NCBI GenBank assembly: GCA_023415525.1
Contig: JAEZKI010000319.1
Span: 1-5,317, forward strand
Direction: 5' to 3'
Length of the DNA stretch: 5,317 nt
DNA from: Bacillota bacterium
GTDB lineage: Bacteria; Bacillota; Clostridia; Lachnospirales; Cellulosilyticaceae
Shown: positions 1-4,863 of the stretch, in pieces
Layout: the number at the start of each line of letters is the position of its first letter
How positions within the stretch are numbered: the stretch's first letter is position 1
Position numbers and translations under genes: made by a program
Notes under the pieces: generated by a model
The model's input: the letters and a program-made list of their open reading frames with translations, nothing else
What the model was told of the DNA's origin: nothing
Databases searched by the model: none

Positions 1-508
1 GGGCAATAATTTCCAAGATACTTACAAATAATAAAACTAATACCCTAATGGCCTGATAAGAAAAATAAAAAGGAATACGGGTATTCATAATGCTACTACT
101 ACCTAATACCATAAAAAATAATTTAGAAAAGATAACCCCTATTAAGCTTCCTGCTAATAATACTATTCCTCCTAAGATACAGCTTTCTATAGCAATGACC
201 TTAGCAATTTGATTTTTTTGAATGCCCATCAACAGGTAGGTGGCAATTTCTTTATATCGTTGTTTATAGAAAAAATGACTGGTGTGCAACATAAAGAAAA
301 TCAAAACAAAAAACAAAACCGTACTACACATTCCTCCTGCTATTTGTGCATACTCAAAGCGAGAATTAATAGCTGAAACATAAGGATTATAACTAACAGC
401 TAAGAAATTATAGTATATGGCAATAGTTAAAGTAAGCACTAGCATATAAAATTTATAGAGGTCTTTATTATTTTTAAAGAGTAACCAGGCCACTTTATAG
501 GCTCGCAT
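1..508 (-). CDS. BceB-like FtsX-family ABC transporter permease (N-terminal part, cut by left window edge)
   Basis: The frame stays open from an ATG at 506-508 to the window edge, giving 169 residues of the amino-terminal part of a membrane permease. Predicted membrane segments lie at about residues 20-38, 56-74, 107-126 and 153-169. Between the second and third is the cytoplasmic stretch KQRYKEIATYLLMGI (82-96), typical of FtsX/MacB-type permeases, where it contacts the ATPase. BceB-type proteins usually exceed 600 residues with ten membrane segments, so most of the protein, including the large extracellular domain thought to recognise the peptide, is outside the window. An AGGAGGGG ribosome binding site at 515-522, 6 nt before the ATG, fixes the start. 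The gene overlaps the end of the ATPase gene by 14 nt, which suggests coupled translation. Inferred role: with the ATPase it protects the cell wall cycle from antimicrobial peptides and signals to the kinase encoded upstream. The permease class is well supported; the substrate is unknown. Confidence 0.88.
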   Translation of the reverse strand, partial: MRAYKVAWLLFKNNKDLYKFYMLVLTLTIAIYYNFLAVSYNPYVSAINSRFEYAQIAGGMCSTVLFFVLIFFMLHTSHFFYKQRYKEIATYLLMGIQKNQIAKVIAIESCILGGIVLLAGSLIGVIFSKLFFMVLGSSSIMNTRIPFYFSYQAIRVLVLLFVSILEIIA

Positions 509-1259
509 GCGTATCCCCTCCTAATACAGCTACCATGTGTAAGATTTTATCAAAGGAACTTTTTCTATTTCCTTGGCCTTCTATGCGCCCACTGAGTTGC
601 CCATCCTTAATAAAAATCACCTCATCGGCATAGCTGGCTGCACCTACATCATGGGTAACCATAATAATAGTTGTTCCATAGGTTTCTTTAACTGTTTTAA
701 AGCATTCTAATAGCTCTGTAGTGGCTTTTGAATCCAAGGCACCTGTTGGCTCATCTGCAAACAAAAGCTTAGGATTAATAATAAGTGCCCTGCAGACAGC
801 TGCCCTCTGCCGTTGTCCGCCTGAAAGCTGATAAGGATATTTCTCTAATTGGTCTTCAATCCCCAATAGCTTAGCAAGGCTTTCTACTTTTTCATTAATA
901 GTTGCCACCTTCTCATTACTTAGGGTAAGTGGCAAGGCAATATTGTTTCGAATCGTCATATTATCTAAAAGATTAAATTCTTGAAAAACAAAACCAATAA
1001 ATTGTCCTCTAAACTGTGAAAGTCGTTTTTCATTTAACCCACTCATATCTTTTCCATCAATAAAAATCTGGCCTGAAGTAGGTAGGTCAATAGTGGAAAG
1101 CACATTTAAAAGTGTGGTTTTCCCTGAACCAGAGGGTCCCATAATAACTACAAATCGTCCCTCTTCAATTTGAAAGTTCAAGTTAACTAATGCCTTACAC
1201 TCTATTCCTTTTCCCACATAGGTTTTACTTAACTGATGCACTTCAATGATATTCTTCAT
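495..1259 (-). CDS. BceA-like ABC transporter ATP-binding protein (peptide antibiotic resistance)
   Basis: This 254-residue protein is a complete ABC ATPase of the MacB/LolD/BceA branch. Visible motifs are Walker A GPSGSGKT (41-48), the Q-loop glutamine at 93 in FVFQEFNLLD, the signature LSGGQ (145-149), Walker B LLFADE (165-170) with catalytic Glu170, the D-loop GALDS (173-177) and the H-loop His203. The length is normal for BceA-type ATPases. It powers the permease encoded directly downstream, with which it overlaps by 14 nt. A GAGGG ribosome binding site (1266-1270) lies 6 nt before the ATG. The preceding operator, promoter and repeat region suggests that transcription responds to the adjacent two-component system. 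BceA-type transporters are known to protect against bacitracin, lantibiotics and similar lipid II-cycle peptides; which of these applies here is not visible. A generic LolD-like exporter role is the alternative, but the neighbouring kinase and regulator make the Bce assignment much more likely. Confidence 0.93.
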   Translation of the reverse strand: MKNIIEVHQLSKTYVGKGIECKALVNLNFQIEEGRFVVIMGPSGSGKTTLLNVLSTIDLPTSGQIFIDGKDMSGLNEKRLSQFRGQFIGFVFQEFNLLDNMTIRNNIALPLTLSNEKVATINEKVESLAKLLGIEDQLEKYPYQLSGGQRQRAAVCRALIINPKLLFADEPTGALDSKATTELLECFKTVKETYGTTIIMVTHDVGAASYADEVIFIKDGQLSGRIEGQGNRKSSFDKILHMVAVLGGDTHASL

Positions 1260-1274
1260 CTTCTTCCCTCTCTT

Positions 1275-1390
1275 AATCTTAAACTTTATTCTTAAATCTG
1301 ATTTTTAAATTGTATCCTGAAATTTCATGCTTAAGTCATACTCTTTTGTCTCATTCTTAAGCCCTATCTTTATTTTTATTCTTAAGCTCT
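1275..1390. repeat. Nine-unit degenerate 13-nt tandem repeat in the transporter leader
   Basis: Read on the plus strand, units begin at 1275, 1288, 1301, 1314, 1327, 1340, 1353, 1366 (12 nt) and 1378. The consensus is roughly ATTCTTAA(A/G) followed by four pyrimidine-rich, variable bases. The first A and the fifth-position T are present in all nine units, and the CTTAA core is intact in five. Three units contain the palindrome CTTAAG (1330, 1356, 1381). The array lies between the putative -10 box and the ATPase ribosome binding site, so it would be transcribed as a purine-rich leader with recurring UUAAGAAU. The function is unknown: an array of protein binding sites, an RNA-level control element and a decayed minisatellite are all possible. 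The periodicity is directly visible, but its significance has not been tested against an AT-rich background. Confidence 0.6.
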
Positions 1391-1402
1391 CTTTATACTT
1401 CT

Positions 1403-1408
1403 ATTATA
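1403..1408 (-). promoter_or_regulatory. Putative -10 box of the ATPase-permease operon
   Basis: On the minus strand this is a perfect TATAAT, just downstream of the inverted-repeat operator and inside the end of the terminator T-tract. No TTGACA-like -35 hexamer is found 16-18 bp upstream; that position falls in the terminator hairpin. A perfect -10 with no -35 fits a promoter that needs an activator, as expected for BceR-type control. Transcription would start near 1396 and give a leader of about 137 nt. Confidence 0.45.
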
Positions 1409-1443
1409 AAAAAACACCTTAAACGCTTCTATCGTTTAAGGTG
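1408..1443 (-). terminator. Rho-independent terminator after the histidine kinase gene
   Basis: A perfect 11-bp stem (1415-1425 with 1433-1443; CACCTTAAACG on both strands) encloses a 7-nt loop. On the minus strand it is followed directly by seven T (1414-1408). The T-tract is only on the minus-strand side, so it terminates transcripts coming from the kinase gene, whose stop codon is about 48 nt upstream. It separates the VOC-regulator-kinase unit from the transporter unit. Confidence 0.85.
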
Positions 1444-1455
1444 ACATTTATCCGT
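1442..1455 (-). promoter_or_regulatory. Possible secondary, degenerate regulator binding site
   Basis: The plus strand carries a second TGACA at 1442-1446, within GTGACATTT, a nine-base direct repeat of the main operator. The partner half at 1451-1455 (TCCGT) is poor compared with TGTCA. The two sites start exactly 21 bp apart, about two helical turns, so they would lie on the same face of the DNA. A strong upstream site followed by a weaker one nearer the promoter is known for BceR-like regulators; assigning that role here is inference. Confidence 0.4.
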
Positions 1456-1462
1456 TTTAAAG

Positions 1463-1476
1463 TGACATTTCTGTCA
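1463..1476 (-). promoter_or_regulatory. Putative main operator of the BceR-like regulator, TGACA-N4-TGTCA
   Basis: A perfect 5-bp inverted repeat with a 4-bp spacer lies between the kinase stop codon and the transporter promoter. It fits the general form TNACA-N4-TGTNA described for BceR-type response regulators. Its centre is about 74 bp upstream of the predicted transcription start near 1396, a suitable place for an activator. The repeat is directly visible; binding by the neighbouring regulator is inferred. Confidence 0.6.
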
Positions 1477-1490
1477 TTTTTGAAAAATCT

Positions 1491-2534
1491 CTAAGAAAGA
1501 GATCTCTTTTTCTCATTTTCTTGAAGTTGTATATAATCGGAATGCTTATAAAAAGCTACTGTAAATGTAGTGTATAGGCCTTGCTCGCTTTCTACACTAA
1601 TCCCTATATTTAATAGCTTTGCTATGTGTTTGGCATAGTATAAGCCCATACCTGTTGCCTTTGTATTTAACCTTCCATTACTTCCTGTATAGCCTTTATC
1701 AAATATTCTCCCTAACTCTTCTTTAGCAATACCTATTCCATTGTCCTTTAGGTAAATAAAGTAAGCCTTTTCATTTTCATAACTGTTGATCTCTACTTTA
1801 CCTCCCTCCTGGGTATACTTGCTACTATTATTGAGAATTTGAGATAAAATATAGAGTACCCACTTTTGGTCATTTAACACTTCATAAGGTTGGACTTGTA
1901 CCTCTAGCTCAATATTCTTATTGACGAAAAACTCCCTATTCTCCTTAATAGCCTTTCTGAGGATGTCTTGAATCTGAAAGTACTCTGCTTTAACATCTTC
2001 ATTATAATGGGTGGCACGAGCCACATAGAGCATTTGACCTACTTGGAACTTCATTTGTTCTATTTCATAACCAAGTCTTTCCCTTTCTTCAAGGGGTATT
2101 CTTTTAGCTACCATCTCACAAACAGAAAGCTTCACTTTTAAGTCATGTACAATCTGAGTCGTATAGTCCGTCATATCTGCTAACTTTTCCTTATCCTGTA
2201 TAGCTTCCTGCACAAATTTTTCTTTCTCGTAGCTTACTATTTTTTTCATAAGAACCATCTCTGGAAGTTCACTATTTTGTTTAAGTGCCTCTTCTAAGTT
2301 CTTATTTTGTCCTATCAATAGCTCTAACTGCTCATACTTTTTGCTCAGCTTAAGATAATGATAGCTCATGCTGCTTGCAAAAATCAAAAGGCACAGAGCA
2401 TCCATATAAATTAAATCTCCCACAGTAGAACTTTTCCCTATGCTTAGCCAAAAAATCACATTCACTATAACCATAGCCCCCACAAAACCTATCCATAAAG
2501 GGGCTTCTCGCCTTAAATAGTCCTTTAGTCTCAT
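1491..2534 (-). CDS. BceS-like intramembrane-sensing histidine kinase
   Basis: This 347-residue sensor kinase has two N-terminal membrane helices (about 13-32 and 41-61) joined by only about 8 residues. It therefore lacks an extracellular sensing domain, the mark of intramembrane-sensing kinases that receive their signal from a BceAB transporter. A charged, probably helical linker (62-120) leads to the phosphoacceptor helix with His130 in VHDLK. The ATPase domain shows the N-box around Asn235/Asn236, the G1 box DNGIGI (264-269), the F-box IFDKGYTG (277-284, a stretch typical of BceS-type kinases) and the G2 box TGMGL (294-298). Unusually, the common H-box continuation (T/N)P after HE(I/L)K is replaced by Val134-Lys135. 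The ATG overlaps the regulator's stop codon as ATGA (2531-2534) and has only a weak upstream GGG, so translation is probably coupled. A strong terminator follows the gene. The expected partner is the adjacent response regulator. Confidence 0.92.
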   Translation of the reverse strand: MRLKDYLRREAPLWIGFVGAMVIVNVIFWLSIGKSSTVGDLIYMDALCLLIFASSMSYHYLKLSKKYEQLELLIGQNKNLEEALKQNSELPEMVLMKKIVSYEKEKFVQEAIQDKEKLADMTDYTTQIVHDLKVKLSVCEMVAKRIPLEERERLGYEIEQMKFQVGQMLYVARATHYNEDVKAEYFQIQDILRKAIKENREFFVNKNIELEVQVQPYEVLNDQKWVLYILSQILNNSSKYTQEGGKVEINSYENEKAYFIYLKDNGIGIAKEELGRIFDKGYTGSNGRLNTKATGMGLYYAKHIAKLLNIGISVESEQGLYTTFTVAFYKHSDYIQLQENEKKRSLS

Positions 2535-3214
2535 AACAAGCTATACCCTATCCCTTTCTTGGTAACAATCATATCACAAAGCCCTATTTCCTCTAAGTGG
2601 CTTCTTAGACGATTGACATTAACAGTTAAGGTATTCTCATTCACATAAACCTCTTCATCCCAAAGGCCTTTCATCATCTCATTTCTTGAAACCACCTGTC
2701 CCTTATTCTCTAAAAGCATCTTTAGAATCTTAAATTCATTCTTAGTAAGCTCTAAGCTTTGATTATTATAGGTTAAGGTCATTTTCTCAAGCTGAAGTTG
2801 CATCCCCTTATAGATAATAATTGAACTCTCCTCATGGGCTATTTCATAACTCCTACGTACTATAGCCTGAAGCTTGGCCACCAATACATTGCTATCAAAG
2901 GGCTTTTGAATATAGTCATCTCCCCCATTATTCATGGCCATCACAATATCCATACTACTTTCCCTAGAAGAAAGAAAAATAATAGGCACCTTTGTCAACT
3001 CTCTTAGCTTTTTACACCAATAAAAGCCGTCAAAACAAGGTAGGTTAATATCGAGTAATATGACTTGAGGCTGAAGTTCCATGGTTTCTTCTAAAATTTG
3101 AGTAAAATCTCGAATGAAGCTCACCTCATAATCCCATCCCTCAAGCAAACGTCTAAGCTCTTCTGCCATAGATCGATCATCTTCAATAATTAAGATATGA
3201 TACCTATTTCCCAT
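2531..3214 (-). CDS. BceR-like OmpR-family response regulator
   Basis: This 227-residue protein has a receiver domain (about 5-120) with the acidic pocket Glu11-Asp12-Asp13, phosphoacceptor Asp55 in LLDINLP, Ser82 and Lys104 in QKPF. A winged-helix DNA-binding domain follows (about 135-227), with LTKNEFKILKMLLENKG and a recognition helix near NENTLTVNVNRLRSHL. The stretches DGFYWCKKLRE and SSRESSMDIVMAMNNGGDDYIQKPFDS are characteristic of the BceR/PsdR group. An AAGGAGG ribosome binding site (3221-3227) lies 7 nt before the ATG. The gene begins 20 nt after the VOC gene and overlaps the kinase start by 4 nt, so the three genes should be co-transcribed. The likely target is the inverted repeat at 1463-1476 upstream of the transporter genes, which it would activate when phosphorylated by the kinase. 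Confidence 0.95.
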   Translation of the reverse strand: MGNRYHILIIEDDRSMAEELRRLLEGWDYEVSFIRDFTQILEETMELQPQVILLDINLPCFDGFYWCKKLRELTKVPIIFLSSRESSMDIVMAMNNGGDDYIQKPFDSNVLVAKLQAIVRRSYEIAHEESSIIIYKGMQLQLEKMTLTYNNQSLELTKNEFKILKMLLENKGQVVSRNEMMKGLWDEEVYVNENTLTVNVNRLRSHLEEIGLCDMIVTKKGIGYSLL

Positions 3215-3234
3215 TATATCCCTCCTTCTCCTTA

Positions 3235-3684
3235 CTATCTCTTCCAGTTTTGAATCTCTATAAGATTTCCTTCTGGATCTGTTGCATAAATAGCTGTCAG
3301 GTCACCTAATGTTTCATATTGTTTTTTTATAAGCTTTCCATAAGGTTTCCCACCATGAGCAATAACCTTTTCTAATATTTCTTCCACAGAATCTACATGA
3401 AAAGCTAAATGACCTAAGCCTATACGGTTAATAGAACTAGGGAGACTTTCTCCTTGTGGCTCATAAGAAAAAATTTCTAATGTAGGCTCCTTCTCATAAC
3501 CTGGTAAGGTGAGATGAACACCTTTTACTTTGACGTTTTTTACGCCTGTCATATCTTCAATCCATTCCCCACTTAAATTTCTCTCTGGCCCATACTGTTT
3601 ACAGTTAAATACCTTTGTATAAAACTGCGCCAATGCCTTCCAATCTTTTGCAATAATATTGGTATGAACATATTGTATCCCCAT
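3235..3684 (-). CDS. VOC (glyoxalase/bleomycin-resistance fold) family protein
   Basis: This 149-residue protein has the paired beta-alpha-beta-beta-beta layout of the vicinal oxygen chelate superfamily. Candidate metal ligands are His7 (YVHTNI), Glu70 (LEIFSY), His92 (GHLAFHV) and Glu143 (NLIEIQNW), the usual His/Glu/His/Glu set. The C-terminal half has the common signature with DPEGNLIEI near the end. The substrate is unknown: the superfamily includes glyoxalase I, epimerases, dioxygenases, and fosfomycin- and bleomycin-resistance proteins. I chose the ATG at 3682-3684 over one 12 nt upstream (3694-3696) because a GGAGG (3690-3694) lies 5 nt before the downstream ATG, while the upstream ATG overlaps that site. 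It is the first gene of an apparent operon with the response regulator (20-nt gap, no terminator) and the kinase, so it may be expressed constitutively with the sensor. A resistance-related role is possible but is only suggested by position. Confidence 0.85.
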   Translation of the reverse strand: MGIQYVHTNIIAKDWKALAQFYTKVFNCKQYGPERNLSGEWIEDMTGVKNVKVKGVHLTLPGYEKEPTLEIFSYEPQGESLPSSINRIGLGHLAFHVDSVEEILEKVIAHGGKPYGKLIKKQYETLGDLTAIYATDPEGNLIEIQNWKR

Positions 3685-3689
3685 AAGCG

Positions 3690-3694
3690 CCTCC
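3690..3694 (-). promoter_or_regulatory. Ribosome binding site deciding the VOC protein start
   Basis: On the minus strand this is GGAGG, 5 nt before the ATG at 3682-3684. The alternative in-frame ATG at 3694-3696 overlaps it and has no comparable site of its own, so the shorter 149-residue product is favoured over the 153-residue one. Confidence 0.75.
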
Positions 3695-3723
3695 ATATAT
3701 TTAATACTTTATAAATTCCAAAT

Positions 3724-3752
3724 ATACTAGCACACCTAGGCTAAAAATACAA
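3724..3752 (-). promoter_or_regulatory. Probable promoter of the VOC-regulator-kinase operon
   Basis: On the minus strand a -35 TTGTAT (3747-3752) and a -10 TAGTAT (3724-3729) are separated by 17 bp, with TG one base before the -10 as in extended -10 promoters. Each hexamer matches the vegetative consensus at four of six positions. Transcription would begin near 3717, about 33 nt before the VOC start codon. No other promoter is needed for the downstream regulator and kinase. Confidence 0.45.
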
Positions 3753-3861
3753 TGTTAATTTTTTAGTTCATTCTTATAAAAATCAAGAAAGCCAAGGTGG
3801 TCTTTAAATGCCATGGAAATGGATAAAAACCGATTTTATATTTCAAATAATAGTAGCATTC

Positions 3862-3890
3862 TTAAATATGTGTTAAAATTTATATATAAG
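3862..3890 (+). promoter_or_regulatory. Weak candidate promoter of the radical SAM genes
   Basis: TTAAAT (3862-3867) and TATAAG (3885-3890) are separated by 17 bp in a very AT-rich stretch, about 60 nt before the first radical SAM start codon. The -35 matches consensus poorly. A perfect TATAAT at 3929-3934 was set aside because transcription from it would start inside the ribosome binding site. The two divergent operons share this 3685-3952 region, and no clear operator was seen in it. Confidence 0.2.
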
Positions 3891-3952
3891 TGGTTTCTAT
3901 GGTCTATCTCTATTAAATCCATTTACCCTATAATCATCAAGGAGAAAACGAG

Positions 3953-4855
3953 ATGAAAATATCTTCATTTGTGCATTTTGCTAGCTTTGGTATAAAAACC
4001 ATTCTATTCCGTAAAAAGGAGCCAATCCTTGGAACCGTTATTATTACTGATAAATGCAATCTGAAATGCAAGCATTGCTCTGTCAATAATGTAACAGCTA
4101 TTATCCATTCCTATCAACAAATCAGGCAAGAAATGCAACAGCTTTATAATAGGGGCGTACGCATCCTATTTTTCTGTGGTGGGGAGACATTCCTATGGAA
4201 GGATGGAAAGAGGACTCTGCGTGATCTTGTAGTTGAAGCAAAACAAATGGGTTTTCTAATTGTAAATGCGGTTACAAATGGAACCTTCCCCATAGATTTA
4301 CCTGAAGCAGATTTAATTCTTCTCAGTCTAGATGGTGACAAAGAACGCCATAATGAAATTCGTGGTGATACCTATGATAGCATTATGGAAAACATAAGGG
4401 ATGCAACAGCAGATAATATTTGCTTCTACATGGCCATCAACCAAATTAATAAAGATGCCATTCGGGATGTTTGCCTTGCTGCACGAGATATTAAAAATGT
4501 ACGGGCAGTATCCTTCAATTTCCATACACCCTATCCTGATACACAAGAACTCGCTCTGTCCAAGGAAGAAAAGGAAAAATGCTGTCATGTCATTGCTCAA
4601 ATGATGGACGAAGGTGCTCCGGTATTCAATTTAAAGAGCGCATTTCCGTATTTGATTAACAATAGCTTTCCTACACCGTGTCATCAGTGCCTAGTCATTG
4701 AAAACGGAAAAGTCTCCACTTGCGGACGCTGTATAGAAGTTCCCGGGTTGTGCGAGAAATGTGGCTACTTCTTTGTTGCAGAGTACAGTCTTTTGTTCCG
4801 TGGAAATGTTAAAATCATTCTTGAGATGCTAAAAACCTATTTAAAGTACATATAA
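3953..4855 (+). CDS. Radical SAM protein with a C-terminal cysteine-rich tail (three CxxC pairs)
   Basis: This 300-residue enzyme has the radical SAM cluster motif CX3CX2C at Cys35, Cys39 and Cys42 in TDKCNLKCKHC. Other core elements are GGE (76-78), TNGT (108-111) and LSLDG (124-128). It binds a [4Fe-4S] cluster and S-adenosylmethionine to make a 5'-deoxyadenosyl radical. The C-terminal part has three CxxC pairs (243/246, 257/260, 267/270), with CGRC, a PGLC turn and CEKCGYFF. These could hold a further Fe-S cluster or a zinc site, as SPASM or twitch domains do, though the spacing is not the classic SPASM one. Residues 280-300 are hydrophobic and basic. AAGGAG (3939-3944), 8 nt before the ATG, sets the start. 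It is followed after 8 nt by a second radical SAM gene, so the two probably act together. The reaction and substrate are unknown; anaerobic metabolism is implied. Confidence 0.88.
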   Translation: MKISSFVHFASFGIKTILFRKKEPILGTVIITDKCNLKCKHCSVNNVTAIIHSYQQIRQEMQQLYNRGVRILFFCGGETFLWKDGKRTLRDLVVEAKQMGFLIVNAVTNGTFPIDLPEADLILLSLDGDKERHNEIRGDTYDSIMENIRDATADNICFYMAINQINKDAIRDVCLAARDIKNVRAVSFNFHTPYPDTQELALSKEEKEKCCHVIAQMMDEGAPVFNLKSAFPYLINNSFPTPCHQCLVIENGKVSTCGRCIEVPGLCEKCGYFFVAEYSLLFRGNVKIILEMLKTYLKYI

Positions 4856-4863
4856 GGAGAACT

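Noticed and set aside
1331..1354. Very short minus-strand reading frame (ATG to TAA, 7 residues) in the transporter leader, a possible leader peptide
   Set aside because: It arises within the 13-nt repeat array, lacks a convincing ribosome binding site, and ATG and TAA are expected by chance in such AT-rich DNA.
1275..1390. CRISPR array interpretation of the 13-nt repeats
   Set aside because: The units are contiguous, far too short and degenerate, have no unique spacers, and no cas genes are present.
3741..3766. Inverted repeat CTAAAAA / TTTTTAG between the divergent operons, considered as a terminator or operator
   Set aside because: It is a short all-A/T stem with an 11-12-nt loop overlapping the predicted -35; this is expected by chance in AT-rich sequence.
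3929..3934. Perfect TATAAT on the plus strand upstream of the first radical SAM gene
   Set aside because: It has no -35 at a suitable distance, and transcription would start within the ribosome binding site at 3939-3944.
4144..4341. 65-codon minus-strand reading frame inside the first radical SAM gene
   Set aside because: It lies antisense to a strongly supported enzyme, has no recognisable domain, and is a shadow of the real coding frame.
4328..4604. Overlapping reading frames of 90 (minus) and 67 (plus) codons within the first radical SAM gene
   Set aside because: Both are in other frames of a conserved gene and show no family features.
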